A program made the translations under genes and the position numbers. A DNA stretch of 6,577 bases from Thermosaccharophagus gerlachensis (lineage in GTDB: Bacteria > Armatimonadota > Fervidibacteria > Fervidibacterales > Thermosaccharophagaceae): positions 1 through 6,577 of the forward strand of contig JBGOEV010000073.1 of NCBI GenBank assembly GCA_041538025.1, in the 5' to 3' direction. Below the pieces are notes generated by a model that did not search any database, was not told where the DNA came from, and saw only the letters and a list, made by a program, of their open reading frames with translations. Of this stretch, positions 6,139 to 6,577 are shown piece after piece. Position 1 is the stretch's first letter; each line of letters starts with the position of its first letter.

Positions 6139-6301
6139 GGTGAGCCTGAATCAAATACGAGATGCCGAGTTCGGGGCGGTTTTAAGCATTGAATTTTTTT
6201 GGCAGCGCTGAAGCATGCCCTGCGAAAATATTCGCCATTCACCATCTTTTCCAATTTCGGGCAACCTTTGTTTTTGAAATGAACTGGTGCCACACTTCGC
6301 C
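6139..6301. other. Rest of the 279-nt intergenic region, rich in small palindromes
   Basis: I see no gene here. The stretch holds the palindromic CCGAGTTCGG near 6164-6173, CAGCGCTG at 6203-6210, and the perfect small hairpin GCGAA-AATA-TTCGC at 6222-6235, plus a seven-T run near 6194. None makes a clear intrinsic terminator for the minus-strand gene that ends at 6302. A 67-codon TTG-started frame on the minus strand covers it, but it has no ribosome-binding site and no recognisable family. Confidence 0.4.
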
Positions 6302-6577
6302 TCAAGGCGTGACCAAGTAGTAGAGTGTGTCGGGGAGGAGTGAGAAGTTGGAAGCGGTGCCGATGGTTTTGAGTGGGTAGCCGTTTCCGTCCAATGCGGT
6401 CACTTTGCAGCGCCCAGCATCGGGGCGGCGGAAGGCGATTCGCCCAACCGCATTTTTCACAAGCAAGGGTGCTCCGCCCAAAGCGACGATTTTCATCAAT
6501 CCATCCGATAGTTCAACCTGCCAACCGTTGTTGGTCTCTTCCGTCACAACCTGCACCAAAACCTTGCGTGAAGTCCT
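6302..6577 (-). CDS. C-terminal fragment of an unidentified protein, 5' end beyond window
   Basis: The frame is open from the right edge (first visible codons R-T-S-R-K-V) to a TGA at 6304-6302, giving 91 residues. An internal TTG at 6559 could be read as a start, but it has no ribosome-binding site and the frame continues upstream, so the gene almost certainly begins outside the window. The visible part alternates hydrophobic and polar residues as beta strands do: WQVELSDGLMKIVALGG, CKVTALDGNGYPLKTIG, and the end LLPDTLYYLVTP. Such endings occur in C-terminal beta-sandwich domains of glycoside hydrolases and other secreted carbohydrate-active proteins, where a final strand closes the domain. 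That is a resemblance only. No catalytic residue or domain signature is visible and the function is not known. Confidence 0.75.
   Translation of the reverse strand, partial: RTSRKVLVQVVTEETNNGWQVELSDGLMKIVALGGAPLLVKNAVGRIAFRRPDAGRCKVTALDGNGYPLKTIGTASNFSLLPDTLYYLVTP

Noticed and set aside
6164..6173. CCGAACTCGG, reminiscent of a 5S rRNA segment
   Set aside because: The surrounding sequence has none of the other 5S rRNA conserved parts; the match is a chance palindrome.
6102..6305. 67-codon minus-strand frame in the right intergenic region
   Set aside because: It starts with TTG overlapping the preceding stop codon, lacks a ribosome-binding site, and its end is encoded by the inverted-repeat sequence.

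Overview
The window reads as ordinary bacterial chromosome, roughly 50% G+C over most of its length, with Shine-Dalgarno-led genes and a housekeeping excision-repair gene (uvrB) at the centre. The protein sequences have the flavour of deep-branching bacteria such as Armatimonadota-like lineages: a PIG-L protein with a HAGD rather than HPDD motif, a secreted protein with a PPC-like domain, and a tandem-GNAT protein. This taxonomic guess rests on recall and is weak. The first ~350 bases are different: about 36% G+C by hand count, with AT-rich codons and a tail-fibre/surface-protein repeat motif. They look like the edge of a phage-like or horizontally acquired segment.

Layout from left to right. 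(1) 1-349, minus: the 3'-truncated reading frame of a tail-fibre-like protein carrying the GNVGIGTTNPQAKLEV motif, running off the left edge. (2) 394-3160, minus: a probable three-gene transcription unit. Read in the direction of transcription it is a secreted protein of unknown function, then a PIG-L/LmbE-family protein, then a tandem GNAT acetyltransferase, with gaps of about 43 and 42-48 nt. (3) 3161-3376: a divergent intergenic region with candidate promoters on both strands, a 36-nt hairpin-forming dyad, and the uvrB leader. (4) 3377-5440, plus: complete uvrB. (5) 5441-6022, minus: a complete DJ-1/PfpI-family protein, tail to tail with uvrB. The two stop codons abut with no intervening base, and a terminator-like hairpin spans the junction. 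(6) 6023-6301: an intergenic stretch with several small palindromes and the likely DJ-1/PfpI promoter. (7) 6302-6577, minus: the C-terminal 91 residues of a protein that enters from the right edge.

Functional reading. UvrB is the damage-verification helicase of nucleotide excision repair. Its neighbour belongs to the plant DJ1D/YhbO-like branch of a family proposed to deal with methylglyoxal or glycation damage, so the pair may share a damage-control theme, but they are convergent and not co-transcribed. The most intriguing unit is the PIG-L plus tandem-GNAT pair. The order and architecture recall the MshB deacetylase and MshD acetyltransferase of mycothiol synthesis. However, this PIG-L has Gly where the catalytic Asp normally sits, so its chemistry is uncertain. 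No mobile element, CRISPR array, tRNA or rRNA gene was seen.
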